64,000 nucleotides of DNA. It comes from Sipunculus nudus (taxonomy: Eukaryota > Annelida > Sipuncula > Golfingiida > Sipunculidae). This document shows, piece by piece, positions 59,615 to 64,000 of the stretch. The translations under genes were made by a program, and so were the position numbers. The notes beneath the pieces are model-generated. The model saw nothing but the letters and a program-made list of their open reading frames with translations, made no database searches and was not told the origin of the DNA. The DNA is taken from positions 71,348,926 through 71,412,925 of the forward strand of contig CM049309.1 of assembly GCA_026874595.1 (NCBI GenBank), given 5' to 3'. The stretch's first letter is position 1. Each line of letters starts with the position of its first letter.

Positions 59615-59683
<69 letters not shown>
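59615..59683. repeat. (AAT)n microsatellite, about 23 units
   Basis: Perfect AAT run upstream of LMAN1. Confidence 0.98.
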
Positions 59684-61576
59684 TACAGTAATAACAACAA
59701 TAGCAACAACAACTACAGTTGTTTAAGCAAGTTGGTTATTATTTAAAGGAACATTATCAGGAGCTAAGTTATGGCTATTCTTTCACATTATCAGTTCAGT
59801 TTTGCTTTATAGTAATGTTTCCCAGCAAAACCATCCGAGCACACGGTCTCATTTCCTCGCATAAGGCTGTTTAACACCATGTTATGGATCTGCGTGTTGG
59901 TAAACACAGTCTGTTTACCATAAAAGGCCGCGTGACCGGAGGTCCGATTAAGAGGGGTCACACGCTGTGTTTCAGCCAGCAGTAACATGTATTACATTTT
60001 TTGGGCAAAGTCAAACCAGGCATCTCCTGATTGACACGTGTTTTGGCTCAGCGATGCACACGGCCCCTCGCGCTGTGTTTTTGTTGACACCTTTCATCGC
60101 GCCCGGTCCACTTTTTAACATATGTTTACAGGAGAATGCAAACGGTTTCAGGGCAATATTTTGGCAGGAACATATTTTTTTTAAAAGGGAAGAAGCTATT
60201 TTTCTTGTTAACTCAACATGCTTTATAGGTGATTGGGCCCCTTTAAAAAAATTATTTCAATGAAGGTTTTCTATAAGGAGTGAATCCAGGGGCAGCTAAA
60301 AATTTACCACAGGAGCCAATTCAATGACCATAATTTAGTCACGTGAATGTGGTATTTTTACCAATTAATGTTAATTTAGATTATAATAATATAACAGTGA
60401 GAAAAGTATCTAAATATTGACTGATATACATATGTATATATGAGTTTAAGCTAGAGGATTCTTGAAAGGACATGAAGGTCTTTTACTCCTTTATATATGT
60501 AGAGTACAAGTAGTGCACGGGGTTGAACCGTGTGGGCCTGCATGGGGACAATTTAGGTACGTATAGGTGACCGGGGCATTTGATGCAGTTCAGTAAAATG
60601 CAGTAGAACTCAGGATAAAACACACTCATGGTTATCGATGATTTATTTTCAGTAAAGATACAGAAAGATTAGAAATGAATATACAAAGAAAATTTAGGCT
60701 CACGAAAGAAATTTTTGTTAATTAATGTCTTATTGTTCCATCTGGAAAGCCTGTTATTGCAAAAATACAAATTGTGACGAACTTAGCCAGTCCTGATACA
60801 TTAATTTTGCTTCATTATCATCTTATATTGTCGTTCTTCGCACACAACAGGTATCAATAGGATTACTGCCTAATCAACGGGCAATAGCTAGTGCCATGTC
60901 AAGGTTCAAAAAGGAAATCCATAAACAGGATTGACTAATCAATCATGCCAGCAAAAATGAAGGAAGTGCATGATATTTTCTTTGTTTCCATGCATGCATT
61001 TTGTCTGCGTGTTTTGTGGTGTGTGCACAGGATACCCGTAAAAGTTACGAGTAGATCTCATATCTACGACATATTTAAAAACTAAAGATGGACAGATTTC
61101 ATGAAATATTTGAATAAAAGATTTGCTCCAATATCATGGGATATCTGCAAAAAGTTATGGACAGATTTCATAAGATATCTTTAAGAAGTTATGGACAATA
61201 TCAGTTCTATTTAATAAAGAATATGAGCTTTTGTGAAAATAATGGTCTGATAAAATCGTCTTTACTTGTTTGTTTTGAAACGACTGAGAACTTATTATCC
61301 ACAAGACATTTAATATAAATGGATTTCAAATAATTTTTGTGAAATGGAGGCCTCCAGGAAATGATTCAGTTTTGAAAGTGATACTAGTATTGATAAAATT
61401 CACCATCGGAGGGCAAAACTTTCTATTTGATAACTTTCCTTGAAGGGTGCCTATTTAGATATTTGAAGTCTATTAACCGAAGATAATCCATGGAACCTTT
61501 GGCCAGAAAACGCCGATCCCACAACATGCAGGCTGTTCTTGTGTTTATAAATATCCACGTGTTTATAACATGTGTA

Positions 61577-61608
<32 letters not shown>

Positions 61609-62603
61609 TTAATCAAAACACATTCAACAAGGACATCTGGTGGCAAGTTAGACAAACTAGAGTTTTGCAAATGGCGTTTTGGAACAAGCGACATTTCCAG
61701 TCCCCCACATATACACATGCATGTACCACCATTTCCTTTGGTTCTTCATGTTGTTTTTTTTGGCAGCATTGGCGCATGTAACGTGTTTGCTAACAGTTTG
61801 TAGAGCAACAATCTCACACATGTGTTAAAAGAAATTATGAATTAAAAAAAATTAAAAATGAATTAAAAGAAACCTTTTTCACAGACTAAGCCAGAAATCT
61901 CATAAATTTCACAGAAACAATAAGTGAATATGTAGCTGCCATCGCTTTAATGCTAAGATTTTATTAAGCCTGCTTGATGTCTATTTTTTTCTACGGGGAT
62001 GGGGGGGGGGGAGAGGTTAGGAGTATTCCTTATTCAGGCTCATTTCTGGAGCTTTCTACAAAAATGATTGTTCGAATTTGCACGAATTTGTGAAACGCTA
62101 GTATGCCCCACAGTTCTGCATACAGGTGTCGCCAGGGTGTTTTTTTTTCTGCATGACCAGTTGAGAGGGCTATTGTTGAGATTTTTTTTTTTTTGCGACT
62201 ATAAGGCCGGTGGTCGCGTTTCCATCACTTGGGTTTTAAGGTACATTTGCAATAATATATGCATTACCTCACGCTATTGATTCATTGGTTCATTACGCAA
62301 TTCAAAGTTTCCCAGCCAAAAACATTTCTCCACAAGGACTTCCCTTCTACAATTCGCTTGTTTTATACGATGTTAAAGTTCTATGCTTATAGTGTCGTCT
62401 AAGTTCTATTTAGAAAGCTATTTTATAAACCAATTTCCATATAAATATAAAATTCATTCATTATGTTTCCTAAACAAATATCAGTGGTATTATTATTATT
62501 ATTATTATTTGCTGCACGGTGTTATCAGATAAGCTTGTCTGATATTTTCTTTTTTTTACATTTTAAGCAAATGGAACCAATTTATCAAAAAAAGCTTAAA
62601 ATA
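59684..62603. other. intergenic between LMAN1 and the 63.6-kb gene
   Basis: No gene recognised. It holds a G17 run at 61590-61606 next to (GT)n, a G11 run at 62001-62011 and an (ATT)n tract near 62490-62509. A possible old element at about 59746-60245 has weakly inverted ends (aaagg.../...ccttt). Confidence 0.45.
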
Positions 62604-63483
62604 CAGTGAAACTCCTATTGCGGACAACTCAGTAAGGCGGACAACTCATGAATGCGGACACTAAATCTCAGTCCCTTCAAATTTGCCTCTAAATTATGTT
62701 TAACATAAACTCAGTAAAGCGGACAACTCACTGTCCCGGACAACGGACAAAATTTCCAGTCCCGCCTGTGTATCCGGTACATATTTCGATCCTCTAAAGC
62801 GGACAGACATAACGAGTTATATTTTTTTTTGTTCATATATCTGCTGGGAGGACAAGCGTAATTTTGTGAACCATCATGATGTTTCATGTAAATATACAGT
62901 CGAAATTGTTGTTTATTTCTATTAATGTGTAGATATCACAATCATTACTTTATAAAGATTGGCTGGTCAATCAGAAAAAAACTAAGCTTTCAAACAGCTT
63001 TTCATTTGACAAGACCACCATTAAAATCTCAAATTCGTGCATTGTGATCAGCGTCCGGTCCGGAGAGCCTTAACTAGTTAGCGACAGTTTGATCTTTGTT
63101 ATTGTGAATGCGTTGTGAAGACTATCCTTAATTTAACAAATAATCATGCGGTCCGAATGCTGTCAATAATCAATCATCTATATACTTAGTGCAACCATCC
63201 AACCTAGAATAGTGTGCGAGGCCCAGCTGATAAAGTTGAAAGAGAGAAAGAAAGTTTTTTTCTATCCTTTTTTAATAATTATATTAAAAAAAATTCAAAT
63301 GCATATTTAAGCTATTTTGAAAATGTATTTCAAATTAAGCGTAAACATAATCAAAACAGAGGATATCAATAACATTCCATGAAGAATTGACGCATTATGC
63401 CAAACTCCTCTAAACCGGACAACTCACTAATACGGACAAAATCCTCCAGTCCCTTGAGTGTCCGGCTTAGAGGAGTTTCACTG
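62604..63483. mobile_element. pogo-type MITE, 880 bp, TA target duplication
   Basis: The left end CAGTGAAACTCCTATTGCGG and the reverse complement of the right end, CAGTGAAACTCCTCTAAGCC, form terminal inverted repeats. TA lies at 62602-62603 and 63484-63485. Subterminal 'cggacaactca' words are repeated on both sides. There is no transposase frame. Its ends differ from those of the 33-kb pogo copy, so it is a separate family. Confidence 0.85.
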
Positions 63484-63485
63484 TA

Positions 63486-63630
63486 TCCGATTCGACTGCG
63501 CCTGGCCAGATGCAGCGCCATCTATCGTCCTGATGAAAAGCTAAATGCAAGGTGGTCTTGTTCTCTAGCGAACTCTTTCGGCCACTGATTGTACTAAATA
63601 AACATAGTCACGTGCATACTAACAACAAAC
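63486..63630 (+). promoter_or_regulatory. proximal promoter / 5' UTR candidate of the 63.6-kb gene
   Basis: This is the short unique interval between a pogo-type MITE and the ATG at 63631. It has higher GC than its surroundings and an E-box CACGTG at 63609-63614. No TATA box is obvious. Confidence 0.3.
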
Positions 63631-63834
63631 ATGGCGGAAGCTGTCAAACCAACTAAGGCAAAGAAGAAATCTGGAAAGGTTGTATGCAAATTCTCCTTAG
63701 AGACATTTTTCCAGTTGCATGTGTTTGATGGCAGTATGCTCTTTTGTTCAGCTTTACAAGCAGTTAACATTTCTCTGTTGCATATATCCAGTAAACAGAA
63801 CTCGGGGGAGGGAAAAAACTACGCGCTCAGCTGA
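63631..63834 (+). CDS. first exon of an unidentified gene (MAEAVKPTKAKKKSGK...)
   Basis: An ATG in strong context (aaacATGGCGG) opens a Lys-rich N-terminus, MAEAVKPTKAKKKSGK. The frame stays open to 63834, but composition after residue 16 changes. Splicing is therefore likely near 63678, at GTTGTA (63679) or GTATGC (63682). I do not recognise the protein; basic N-termini like this occur in nucleolar and RNA-binding proteins, which is only a hint. The gene lies head to head with LMAN1, 4.6 kb apart, and continues outside the window. Confidence 0.5.
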   Translation: MAEAVKPTKAKKKSGKVVCKFSLETFFQLHVFDGSMLFCSALQAVNISLLHISSKQNSGEGKNYALS

Positions 63835-64000
63835 GGTCAGCTGACTTGGTGGTTCTCACTGTCTCGGGCTCAGCTGACTCAGTAACATAAGCTTCAAGTT
63901 CAAGTTGTGAAGATTTTTAGGATACTGAAATAAGGAACTACTACCGCAGGGCATTCTTTGAATTGGAGGAAACAACATATTTCATTTTTATATGTTGCAT
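63835..64000. other. intron or flank with repeated CAGCTGA words
   Basis: 'gctcagctga', 'gtcagctgac' and 'ctcagctgac' recur at 63827-63883, resembling the head of the R2 element at 28656; probably intron of the new gene. Confidence 0.35.

Noticed and set aside
59746-60245. Possible inverted-repeat element with aaagg/ccttt ends
   Set aside because: The ends match only weakly and no target duplication could be defined.

Overview
The window is animal nuclear DNA: AT-rich, intron-rich, with GT-AG introns from about 0.2 to 9 kb and many old dispersed repeats. It holds two recognisable, highly conserved genes placed tail to tail, plus the first exon of a third that I cannot identify. The repeat types (Helitron-like elements with internal tandem repeats, pogo/Tigger and hAT-like MITEs) and the degree of protein divergence from vertebrates suggest a marine invertebrate, perhaps a spiralian. 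The exact phylum cannot be read from this sequence.

Layout. 1-15.5 kb: 3' part of SMAD4 on the + strand. It comprises two linker exons, the whole MH2 domain in four exons, and the stop at 15502-15504. Its introns carry a 42-bp minisatellite (about 614-1640), a composite dispersed repeat (3.88-6.73 kb and 7.85-9.06 kb), a palindromic MITE (9375-9678), a small inverted-repeat element (10369-10637) and a hAT-like MITE (13295-14171). 15.5-40.4 kb: intergenic, probably including the SMAD4 3' UTR. It holds a 270-bp-period repeat block at 18.3-19.6 kb, an ATATTCATG repeat cluster near 20.4 kb, a decayed minisatellite at 25.5-26.4 kb, and long repeat blocks at 26.4-34.3 kb with nested insertions. One of these insertions is a truncated pogo/Tigger transposase gene.

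40.4-59.0 kb: a complete LMAN1 (ERGIC-53) gene on the - strand. I assembled 15 coding exons in consistent phase, giving a 503-residue protein with signal peptide, L-type lectin domain, coiled coil, membrane segment and C-terminal KKFY. Its introns hold Helitron-like elements, one of which (50241-51862) sits in a tandem repeat whose intact copies give the empty site. 59.0-63.6 kb: the LMAN1 5' flank, with microsatellites and a pogo-type MITE (62604-63483). 63.63 kb: a short first exon of a + strand gene, head to head with LMAN1.

The two main genes do not form a pathway: SMAD4 is the common mediator of TGF-beta/BMP signalling, and LMAN1 is a cargo receptor between ER and Golgi. From memory, both human orthologues lie on 18q21, so the pairing may be a remnant of ancient linkage. 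I found no convincing new biological system. The most informative unusual structures are the mosaic Helitron insertion and its co-amplified fragments, and two independent insertions at nearly the same position of one repeat family.
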